From NCBI GenBank assembly GCA_002451155.1, contig DKBG01000037.1, positions 1-5,988 of the forward strand: a stretch of 5,988 nucleotides of DNA. Direction: 5' to 3'. The notes beneath the pieces are model-generated. The model saw nothing but the letters and a program-made list of their open reading frames with translations, was not told the DNA's origin and ran no database searches. A program made the translations under genes and the position numbers. Shown one piece after another: positions 1 to 5,533 of this stretch. Source of the DNA: Ignavibacteria bacterium UBA6906. GTDB lineage: Bacteria; Bacteroidota; Ignavibacteria; UBA10030; UBA6906. Within the stretch, counting starts at the first letter, position 1; each line of letters begins with the position of its first letter.

Positions 1-2690
1 GGCAGCGACCAGCTCTCGTACTGGGCGGCAAGAATCAGGAAGACAAAGACCAGTGCAAACAGGAATACCACGGCCCCGGTTCCCGCTGCGCTTTTCTCCT
101 GGTATGACATATTCGACCAGTCGTAACTCCAGCCCGGGGGAAGTGTCTGCTGTGCCACCTGTTCGAGCGCCGCAATAGCCTGTGCGGAGCTGTAGCCGGG
201 CGCGGGCACGCCGGTGATCTCCGCGGACCGGAAGAGATTGAACCGGTTCGTGAATTCGGGGCCGCTCATCGGCTTCATGGAGACGAGTGCGGACATCGGG
301 ACCATCTGGCCGTTTCCGTTTCGGACTGAAAACTGGGAGAGATCCCACGGTTCGTCGCGGTACTCCGCTTCGGCGGAGAGATAGACCTTGTACACCCGGC
401 CAAAGCGATTAAAATCATTTACGTAATTCGCCCCGAGCAGTGACCCGAGGGTCATGTTCACATCGGAGAGCGGGATTCCCTGCTTGAGAACCTTGTCCCG
501 GTCCACCGCGGCAAATATCTGTGGGACATTTGCCCGGTAGAACGTGTTGATACTTCCGATCTCCGGACGCTTTCTCGCCTCTGCGATAAATTGCCCCGCA
601 CGCACGCCAAGGTCTTCAGGGGTGTTCCCGCTTCTGTCCTGAAGCAAGAGTGTGAATCCCGCGCCGGTTCCCAGTCCCTGAATTGCGGGGGGCCCGAACG
701 CGTAGACGATTGCCTCCGGGATATCCTGGGCAAAGCGCGCATTCAGTGCCCGGATCAGTTCGAATGACCGCTCCTGTGTCCTTGTCCGCTCGCCCCAGGG
801 TTTCAGAGATACAAAGAACGATCCGACATTCGAGCCAGCGATCTGGCTGACGAGGCTGTAGCCGGAAACGGTGGTGAAGTTGTCAATCCCGGCGGTTTGG
901 CCGAGTATTGCCTCAACTTTTCGGCACACTTCGTCTGTCCGCTGGAGCGAACTGGCATCAGGCAACTGGACCTGAACCATCATATATCCATTGTCCTCTT
1001 CCGGAACAAATCCGCCCGGGACAGCCCGAAAGAGCAGGAGGATGAACAGGATGACCACACCCACAAAGGCAACGCTCCGAATCGCCTTTCGGATAAGAAT
1101 GGAGGTGAAGGAGAGGTATCCCCCCGTGAACTTCTCAAAGACGGCATTGAACCAACGGTAGAATCTATCCAGGGGAGACTTCTTCAGGCCCTTCGGCTTC
1201 AGAAGCAGGGAAGAGAGGGCAGGACTGAGCGTCAGGGCGTTAAAGGCCGAAAAGAGTACGGAGATTGCTATCGTGACGGCAAACTGCTGATAGAGGCGAC
1301 CGGTGATGCCGCCCATGAAAGCGACGGGAACAAATACCGCCGCCAGAATCAGCGCGATGGCCACGACTGGGCCCGAGACCTCTTCCATTGCCTTGAGCGT
1401 CGCCTCCTTGGGTGCCAGCCCATGTTCGATATGGTGCATGACCGCCTCGACGACAACGATGGCATCGTCCACCACGATCCCGATTGCCAGAACCATGCCG
1501 AGGAGCGACAGCGTGTTGATCGTGAAACCGAGGAGCGGAAATACGGCGAATGTCGCAATGAGGGAAATTGGCACCGTGAGGAGCGGGATCAGGGTCGCGC
1601 GCCAGTTCTGCAGGAAAATGAAGACGACCAGAATGACCAGCGCCACGGCCTCCAGGAGCGTGTGAACGATTTCGTTGATCCCTTCTTCCACGGCGAGTGT
1701 TGTGTCCAGCGATATCTGCTGTTCCAGGTCGGGAGGGAATTGTTGTTGCGCCTCGGCCATGACCCCTTTGACCTTCTCGGCAACCTCGAGGGCATTGGAC
1801 CCCGGGAGCTGGTAGACGGCAATGACAGCAGCGGGCCGGCCGTTGTTGCGCCCGATCATATTGTAGAGAAGCGTTCCGAGTTCAATCCGCGTGACATCCT
1901 TGAGACGAACCTGCGAACCATTCGGGTTCGTGCGGACGATAACGTTACCGAATTCCTCCTCATTCAGAAGCCGGCCGTTCGTCCGCACCGTATACGTAAA
2001 CTCCGTTCCCGGCGGTGCCGGCGGACCTCCGATCTGTCCGGCGGGTGAGATCACATTCTGATCCTGAATCGCCCTGACCAGATCAGGCACCGTTAGCCCC
2101 AGCTGCGTCAGCCGATCGGGCCTGACCCAGATTCGCATCGCATAGTCACTGCCTCCAAACAGTGCAACTTCCCCGACGCCGGAGATCCTGGCAAGGCGAT
2201 CATTGATGTTGATCGCGGCGTAATTGCTCAGAAAATTGTTATCGTACGTTCCACCCGGTGATTTCAGCGCGACAAGCATGAGCGGGAATGTGAGGGATTT
2301 TTTGATCGTCGTTCCGTACGCTTTGACGGAGGGGGGGAGAGAAGCCGTGGCCTGGGAGACGCGATTCTGGGTCAGGACATTCGACATATCCAGGTTCGAC
2401 CCGACATCGAAGGAGACCTGAAGCTGAAAGGTCCCGTCGTTTGCGTTGATCGATTTCATGTAGATCATATTTTCGACGCCGTTGACCTGCTGCTCGATCG
2501 GCGTCGCGACCGACTGCTCCACGTCGACTGCAGAAGCTCCCACGAATGTCGTGGAGACCTTGATCATCGGCGGGACGATCTCGGGAAACTGTGCGATCGG
2601 AAGACCCTTCATGGCAATCACGCCGAGGAGGATCATCACGATCGAGATGACCATCGCCACAATTGGCCGGTTAACGAAAAAGCGTGCCAT
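1..2690 (-). CDS. RND multidrug efflux permease, HAE1/AcrB-type (3' end off window)
   Basis: This is the inner-membrane proton-driven pump subunit of a tripartite efflux system. It would take up hydrophobic drugs, dyes, bile-like compounds or solvents from the periplasm and pass them to an outer-membrane channel. The reading frame gives 896 codons from ATG 2690 to the window edge; the family is usually about 1040-1060 residues, so the C-terminal part is missing here. The protein opens MARFFVNRPIV, followed by the first membrane helix (about residues 11-27) and the IAQFPEI motif. LQNWRATLIP falls near 359-368, VVDDAIVVVE places the proton-relay aspartates at D408 and D409 (AcrB D407/D408), and PEEDNG starts near 563. 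The last visible residues, AAQYESWSL, match AcrB near 873-880, so the later relay residues (AcrB K940, R971) cannot be checked. I saw no internal stop or frameshift. The start lies 3 bases after the adaptor stop, which implies translational coupling. The substrate cannot be predicted. Confidence 0.96.
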   Translation of the reverse strand, partial: MARFFVNRPIVAMVISIVMILLGVIAMKGLPIAQFPEIVPPMIKVSTTFVGASAVDVEQSVATPIEQQVNGVENMIYMKSINANDGTFQLQVSFDVGSNLDMSNVLTQNRVSQATASLPPSVKAYGTTIKKSLTFPLMLVALKSPGGTYDNNFLSNYAAININDRLARISGVGEVALFGGSDYAMRIWVRPDRLTQLGLTVPDLVRAIQDQNVISPAGQIGGPPAPPGTEFTYTVRTNGRLLNEEEFGNVIVRTNPNGSQVRLKDVTRIELGTLLYNMIGRNNGRPAAVIAVYQLPGSNALEVAEKVKGVMAEAQQQFPPDLEQQISLDTTLAVEEGINEIVHTLLEAVALVILVVFIFLQNWRATLIPLLTVPISLIATFAVFPLLGFTINTLSLLGMVLAIGIVVDDAIVVVEAVMHHIEHGLAPKEATLKAMEEVSGPVVAIALILAAVFVPVAFMGGITGRLYQQFAVTIAISVLFSAFNALTLSPALSSLLLKPKGLKKSPLDRFYRWFNAVFEKFTGGYLSFTSILIRKAIRSVAFVGVVILFILLLFRAVPGGFVPEEDNGYMMVQVQLPDASSLQRTDEVCRKVEAILGQTAGIDNFTTVSGYSLVSQIAGSNVGSFFVSLKPWGERTRTQERSFELIRALNARFAQDIPEAIVYAFGPPAIQGLGTGAGFTLLLQDRSGNTPEDLGVRAGQFIAEARKRPEIGSINTFYRANVPQIFAAVDRDKVLKQGIPLSDVNMTLGSLLGANYVNDFNRFGRVYKVYLSAEAEYRDEPWDLSQFSVRNGNGQMVPMSALVSMKPMSGPEFTNRFNLFRSAEITGVPAPGYSSAQAIAALEQVAQQTLPPGWSYDWSNMSYQEKSAAGTGAVVFLFALVFVFLILAAQYESWSL

Positions 2691-2693
2691 CGA

Positions 2694-3887
2694 TCAGTTT
2701 CCTCCCCTGCCGCCGGTCAGGGCAGCAGCCAGGGAATCATAGGGAAACTCGACGCCCGTTGCCTGCACCGTCATTCCGGGTCGAAGCCGCTGAAAGCCCT
2801 CAATCACCACCCGTTCACCGGGCTGGACGCCGCTCTGCACCACCTGAAGAGCGCCCAGTCGCGGACCAGGAACGAGGGCACGGTACTGCGCCATGTTGTT
2901 TGCGTCAACCGCGTAGACGATGGACTGTCCCTGAACCTCCGACACAGCGCGGGCGGGAACCAATACCGCCCCTTTTCGTTCCTCATACGCCGCCCGGATT
3001 TTGGCGAACTGTCCGGGTCTGAGAAGTCTGTCGGGATTGGGGAAGGAGGCCTCAAGCTGCAGTGTCCCGGTCGCAGGATCCACCTGACGCTGAAGGTAGA
3101 GGACATGGCCCGGCTCGGGGTATACTGATCCGTCGGCCAGAATCAGCTGAAGGCGAGCCTTTTGCCTTGGCCTCTCCGTTCCCTTCGTCTGGATCACGCG
3201 CCGTGCGAGCTCAAGATACTCTTGTTCCGTCAGCGAGAATCGCACATGCACAGAGTCAACCCGAGATATGGTATTCAGGATGACTGGATTCGGCGGGCGT
3301 CCGACAAAATCACCGACACGTGCAGCGGAGATCCCGATCAACCCGTCGATCGGCGCGCGAATAGTCGCATAGCTCAAATTCACTTCGGCAAGCCTGAGCG
3401 ACGCTTCGGCGGCGTCCACCTCCCCTTTTCTCGCCCCGTACTCTGCCTGAGCTGATTCCAGATCACGAGCGCTCACCGCCCCCGCAGCGGCCAGGGGAGT
3501 GTACCGATCAACGTCCGTCTTCGCCCGGGCAAAGAGGGTCTGCGCCTGGGCAAGTCGTCCCTTAGCCTCGGCGACGGCCTGACGAAGTTCGGTCTGGTCG
3601 ACCGTATAGAGCAGCGCACCCTTTTTCACTTCTGTCCCTTCCCGGAAATCCATCGATTCCAGCCACCCGGCTACCCGCGCACGGATTTCGATGTCGACAG
3701 CTCCATACATTTGTCCGACCCATTCCCGGTACACCGGTACATCCTTCTGAACCACCGGCACCACTTTCACTTCAGGGACAGGACCCGACTGTTGCTGCTG
3801 TTCACCGCAACCATAGACGCTGCAGAGAATTCCTATCGAGAGACAGCACGCGAGCGATGCGGAGTGCATTCTTCTGGGGGGGTTCAC
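2694..3887 (-). CDS. RND efflux periplasmic adaptor (membrane fusion protein), lipoprotein
   Basis: This is the periplasmic adaptor (AcrA/MexA-like, HlyD family) that links the RND permease downstream to an outer-membrane channel. Its 397 residues are normal for the family. Residues 1-26 are a signal peptide ending VYG before C27, a plausible though weak lipobox, so it is probably anchored to the inner membrane by lipid. Residues 38-100 form the first half of the lipoyl/barrel-sandwich region (RVAGWLESMDFREGTEVKKG). Residues 101-170 are Ala/Glu/Arg-rich and form the alpha-helical hairpin. RAPIDGLIG at 177-185 closes the lipoyl domain, and the beta-barrel and membrane-proximal domains follow with LRPGQFAKIR (289-298) and VPARAV (310-315). 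The start is GTG at 3887, chosen because AAGGAGA sits 7 bases upstream. An in-frame ATG at codon 7 (3869) is the alternative, but it has no comparable site. A run of seven C lies in codons 2-4. Confidence 0.95.
   Translation of the reverse strand: MNPPRRMHSASLACCLSIGILCSVYGCGEQQQQSGPVPEVKVVPVVQKDVPVYREWVGQMYGAVDIEIRARVAGWLESMDFREGTEVKKGALLYTVDQTELRQAVAEAKGRLAQAQTLFARAKTDVDRYTPLAAAGAVSARDLESAQAEYGARKGEVDAAEASLRLAEVNLSYATIRAPIDGLIGISAARVGDFVGRPPNPVILNTISRVDSVHVRFSLTEQEYLELARRVIQTKGTERPRQKARLQLILADGSVYPEPGHVLYLQRQVDPATGTLQLEASFPNPDRLLRPGQFAKIRAAYEERKGAVLVPARAVSEVQGQSIVYAVDANNMAQYRALVPGPRLGALQVVQSGVQPGERVVIEGFQRLRPGMTVQATGVEFPYDSLAAALTGGRGGN
2701..2707 (-). promoter_or_regulatory. Ribosome binding site of the RND permease
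   Basis: The minus strand reads GGGGAGG here, inside the last codons of the adaptor gene, about 10 bases before the permease ATG at 2690. The site lies within the coding end of the upstream gene and the stop and start are 3 bases apart, so ribosomes finishing the adaptor would be well placed to re-initiate. Confidence 0.75.
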
Positions 3888-3894
3888 ACCTGGT

Positions 3895-3901
3895 TCTCCT
3901 T
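3895..3901 (-). promoter_or_regulatory. Ribosome binding site deciding the GTG start of the adaptor
   Basis: The minus strand reads AAGGAGA, 7 bases before GTG 3887. This is close to the ideal Shine-Dalgarno sequence and spacing, and is the main reason for preferring the GTG over the in-frame ATG six codons later. Confidence 0.75.
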
Positions 3902-3984
3902 CGTTGTATCATTATTCACAAGGGATTCTGCAACGGGTGAAATGCGAACTTCCTCGGGGTGTCTGTTGAAGCTGCAAACGCCAG

Positions 3985-4013
3985 AATATGTGGAAATCCT
4001 CGCTGCGAAGCAA
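3985..4013 (-). promoter_or_regulatory. Weak sigma70-like promoter candidate for the adaptor-permease operon
   Basis: On the minus strand TTGCTT (4008-4013) is followed after 17 bases by CATATT (3985-3990). The matches to consensus are 3 of 6 and 4 of 6. It would give a leader of roughly 90 bases before the adaptor GTG. This is the best-spaced pair I found in the gap, but it is weak and could be chance; AATAAT at 3911-3916 is another -10-like hexamer without a -35 partner. Confidence 0.22.
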
Positions 4014-4092
4014 CTCAGGGATTCCAGCCATCTCCGGACCGCGGAGCGGCACGGAGGGTGTCCGCACACTGCCAAACGCCTGTTTTGTCCTG

Positions 4093-4125
4093 TTTCCTGT
4101 CAAGCAGGCGACGGAGAACAGGAAA
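4093..4125. repeat. 8-bp inverted repeat with 17-base loop
   Basis: TTTCCTGT (4093-4100) is the exact reverse complement of ACAGGAAA (4118-4125). A T run does not follow on either strand, so it does not look like an intrinsic terminator. On the minus strand a perfect TTGACA (4098-4103) overlaps the left arm by three bases. It may be a regulator binding site upstream of the pump operon, or chance. Confidence 0.4.
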
Positions 4126-4166
4126 TACGCAAACGACGTTCATGAAGCGTGATAGGGCGTGAGGGA

Positions 4167-5192
4167 TCATACCTCTCCCCGATCATCACTCAGGAGCGAT
4201 CTCATCGCGCGTGTCATCGCAGTGGGATACCGTTCTTGATCGACGACACGGAAAAGAAATCGGGCATCTGAGCCCTGGTGCGGCTCCCAGCGTGTGATCC
4301 CCTCGTCGGTACACGTCACCGCGACGGGATCGAATCGGAATATTTCTTCCGAGCCCGGGGTCCCGAGCAGCGTGAGCGTCCCATCGCGGTCCACACCGTA
4401 TCCGGCACAGTGCAGCAGACTTGCCGTAGACCACATGAACCTCTTCTCAACGCCGATTCGATCGAGGACTTGGTCGGGCCCGGCGGTATGGAGGTACTGG
4501 AGCCAACCAGGATCCTTCACTCCTCCGAGCGCGTAGGCAAAATACCGGCGAAGGGAGGGTCGACAACTCCGCAGCACCTCATCCTGCCGAAACCACCAGA
4601 GGCTTCCCCGCTCGGTAACGATCCCGCGTCGTATGTCCTCAAAACAGGGAACCCAGAAGAGAGGGGTCGGCAGTGTGAACATTGCGGCAAATGCAGCCGG
4701 ATCACGCTGGACGTTGTACTCGATCTCCCATCTGCTGTCGAGGACCGGCGCCCCGTACCCCGCATTCAGATACACCGCAGCGCATTTCGCTCGGAAAAGC
4801 TCCCGGTTGGAGTTCGCGGCGAGGGCGACATCACGGCATGACCCGACGATGCTAATCGCCACAGGCGAGGGTGATCGTTCAAGAATCCCGAGAATGAAAT
4901 CGGCCCCTCCGCGATCTGACTGAGGGAGGGCCGACGCCGCCTCTCCTGGGGAAACCAGCGGTTTGCTCGAGCCGACGGCGACCGGAACATGTGACCCGTG
5001 CAGATAGTTCATCTGCGCAACCGCTTCAACGTCAGGATTGAACCGGGCGGCGGCCGGGTAATCGATCAGGATACCCTGAAGATCCACAAGACCGCGTGCG
5101 GCCAACCCATAGACACAGGCCAGATCCCAATGGTCGTCAGGATCATTATACGGACGAAAGAGATCGGTCTGATGAATGAGCGGAACCGGCAT
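4167..5192 (-). CDS. Nucleoside hydrolase-like protein (IunH superfamily, divergent)
   Basis: Most likely a member of the inosine/uridine-preferring nucleoside hydrolase fold, whose classical members split ribonucleosides into base and ribose with a bound calcium. The 341 residues are near family length, and I see no signal peptide, so it is probably cytoplasmic. The N-terminus carries a TD followed by PDDHWDLA (T9-D10, then D19-D20), resembling the DxDxxxDD metal motif with about five extra residues. Further family-like segments are PVAVGSSKPL (70-79), ISIVGSCRDVALA (113-125, like the GPLTNIAL block), YLNAG (141-145) and EYNVQRDPAA (158-167, like AEFNIxxDPEAA). The usual C-terminal His-Asp pair is not evident: the matching stretch reads STASLLHCAGY (255-265). 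Activity and substrate are therefore uncertain. ATG 5192 is the only standard start after an in-frame stop upstream, yet no clear Shine-Dalgarno precedes it. A gene fragment in a different fold class is unlikely but not excluded. Confidence 0.72.
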   Translation of the reverse strand: MPVPLIHQTDLFRPYNDPDDHWDLACVYGLAARGLVDLQGILIDYPAAARFNPDVEAVAQMNYLHGSHVPVAVGSSKPLVSPGEAASALPQSDRGGADFILGILERSPSPVAISIVGSCRDVALAANSNRELFRAKCAAVYLNAGYGAPVLDSRWEIEYNVQRDPAAFAAMFTLPTPLFWVPCFEDIRRGIVTERGSLWWFRQDEVLRSCRPSLRRYFAYALGGVKDPGWLQYLHTAGPDQVLDRIGVEKRFMWSTASLLHCAGYGVDRDGTLTLLGTPGSEEIFRFDPVAVTCTDEGITRWEPHQGSDARFLFRVVDQERYPTAMTRAMRSLLSDDRGEV

Positions 5193-5212
5193 CCGAAATC
5201 GAAAGTAGGTTC

Positions 5213-5250
5213 GGTTCTCTCGGGCGAGCGCACGGGCGCATTGGTTCTCT
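5213..5250. repeat. Direct repeat of 8 bases, 30 bases apart
   Basis: GGTTCTCT occurs at 5213-5220 and again at 5243-5250 (AGAGAACC on the minus strand). The right copy lies directly downstream of the minus-strand -10 hexamer, around the expected transcription start, and the left copy is within the untranslated leader. The 30-base period puts both on nearly the same helix face. Confidence 0.35.
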
Positions 5251-5251
5251 G

Positions 5252-5281
5252 AATATACACGAGTGAATCGTGAAATACCAA
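5252..5281 (-). promoter_or_regulatory. Sigma70-like promoter candidate for the hydrolase-like gene
   Basis: On the minus strand TTGGTA (5276-5281, 4 of 6 to consensus) and TATATT (5252-5257, 5 of 6) are 18 bases apart. Transcription would begin near 5245, leaving about 50 bases before ATG 5192. The spacer contains a palindrome that could be an operator. Confidence 0.45.
5258..5272. promoter_or_regulatory. Operator-like palindrome in promoter spacer
   Basis: CACGA (5258-5262) and TCGTG (5268-5272) are exact inverted repeats around a 5-base centre. The 15-base element fits wholly between the -35 and -10 hexamers of the minus-strand promoter candidate, a common place for repressor operators. 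The arms are short, so chance cannot be dismissed. Confidence 0.35.
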
Positions 5282-5400
5282 CCCGTTACGGAACGTCACT
5301 ATCTGGTAACCACAATGATGCGGTGAGAATACACACAAGGACTGCGACATTCTCCCTTCGAACATTGCGTCTCCTCGTTCAAAACGCCCAGACACCGGGA

Positions 5401-5429
5401 TTGCGAGTCCCGACTCCACCGGTTATATT
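5401..5429 (+). promoter_or_regulatory. Sigma70-like promoter candidate for the propeller gene
   Basis: TTGCGA (5401-5406, 4 of 6) and TATATT (5424-5429, 5 of 6) are separated by the optimal 17 bases. Transcription would start near 5436, giving a leader of about 98 bases before ATG 5534. The -35 hexamer lies in the 7-base loop of a short inverted repeat (5396-5400 with 5408-5412). Confidence 0.5.
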
Positions 5430-5484
5430 GTGGAACATGGCTTCACCGTTCTCCCCGATACTCACGAGATTCTGCCTTTTTCCA

Positions 5485-5504
5485 CCCCGGTCCGCCGGCC
5501 GGGG
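5485..5504 (+). repeat. GC-only hairpin in the leader of the propeller gene
   Basis: CCCCGG (5485-5490) pairs with CCGGGG (5499-5504) across an 8-base GC-rich loop. It falls in the predicted leader, about 20 bases before the weak ribosome binding site. No T run follows on the plus strand and only an A run follows on the minus strand, so it is not a standard terminator. It could stabilise the messenger or modulate translation. Confidence 0.4.
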
Positions 5505-5523
5505 CAACCAGCAGCCATCACAG

Positions 5524-5527
5524 GGTG
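5524..5527 (+). promoter_or_regulatory. Weak ribosome binding site of the propeller gene
   Basis: GGTG, the downstream half of the full Shine-Dalgarno sequence, lies 6 bases before ATG 5534. It supports that start over the in-frame GTG at 5525, which overlaps the site itself. Confidence 0.35.
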
Positions 5528-5533
5528 CAATTC

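Larger units (their letters stand above)
3888..4166. other. Intergenic leader of the pump operon, no gene seen
   Basis: These 279 bases lie between the stop of the hydrolase-like gene and the adaptor start, both on the minus strand. Short open frames cross it on both strands, but none has recognisable protein features or a convincing start. No intrinsic terminator (GC stem followed by a T run) is visible after the upstream stop, so read-through into the pump operon is possible. The region contains an 8-base inverted repeat, an isolated TTGACA and a weak promoter-like pair, described separately. No TetR, MarR or two-component regulator gene is present. Confidence 0.6.
5193..5533. other. Divergent intergenic control region
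   Basis: These 341 bases separate the minus-strand hydrolase-like gene from the plus-strand propeller gene. They hold a promoter candidate on each strand, a palindrome, a direct repeat and two hairpins, each listed separately. A plus-strand open frame crosses the region, but it continues out of phase through the propeller gene and has a low-complexity Arg/Pro/His-rich product, so I treat it as a shadow. No RNA gene was recognised. Confidence 0.6.

Noticed and set aside
897..2048. A 383-codon open frame on the plus strand
   Set aside because: It lies wholly antisense to the RND permease, whose frame shows clear family motifs throughout. The product is charged low-complexity sequence rich in Arg, Asp, Glu and Gln with no domain, as expected from the opposite strand of a GC-rich gene.
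3884..4075. A 63-codon minus-strand frame whose TGA overlaps the adaptor GTG
   Set aside because: The overlap resembles coupling, but the product has no domain, signal or membrane segment and there is no ribosome binding site at its start. The length is within chance expectation.
4075..4103. A promoter built on the perfect TTGACA at 4098-4103 (minus)
   Set aside because: At spacings of 15 to 19 bases the hexamers are GC-rich, for example GGCGTT, and do not resemble a -10 element.
4093..4125. The inverted repeat as a rho-independent terminator of the hydrolase-like gene
   Set aside because: The stem is AT-rich with a 17-base loop and no T run follows on the minus strand.
4278..4841. A 187-codon plus-strand open frame
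   Set aside because: It is antisense to the hydrolase-like gene, which has family-like blocks; this frame has none.
5396..5420. A tRNA-like 3' end (5-bp stem, 7-base loop, then GACTCCACC)
   Set aside because: The loop TTGCGAG does not match the T-loop TTCRANY, and no matching acceptor 5' strand or anticodon arm is found upstream, so it is neither a tRNA nor a convincing tRNA remnant.
5485..5504. The GC hairpin as a terminator
   Set aside because: The T run precedes it on the plus strand, and on the minus strand an A run follows it, so neither orientation has the required U tract.
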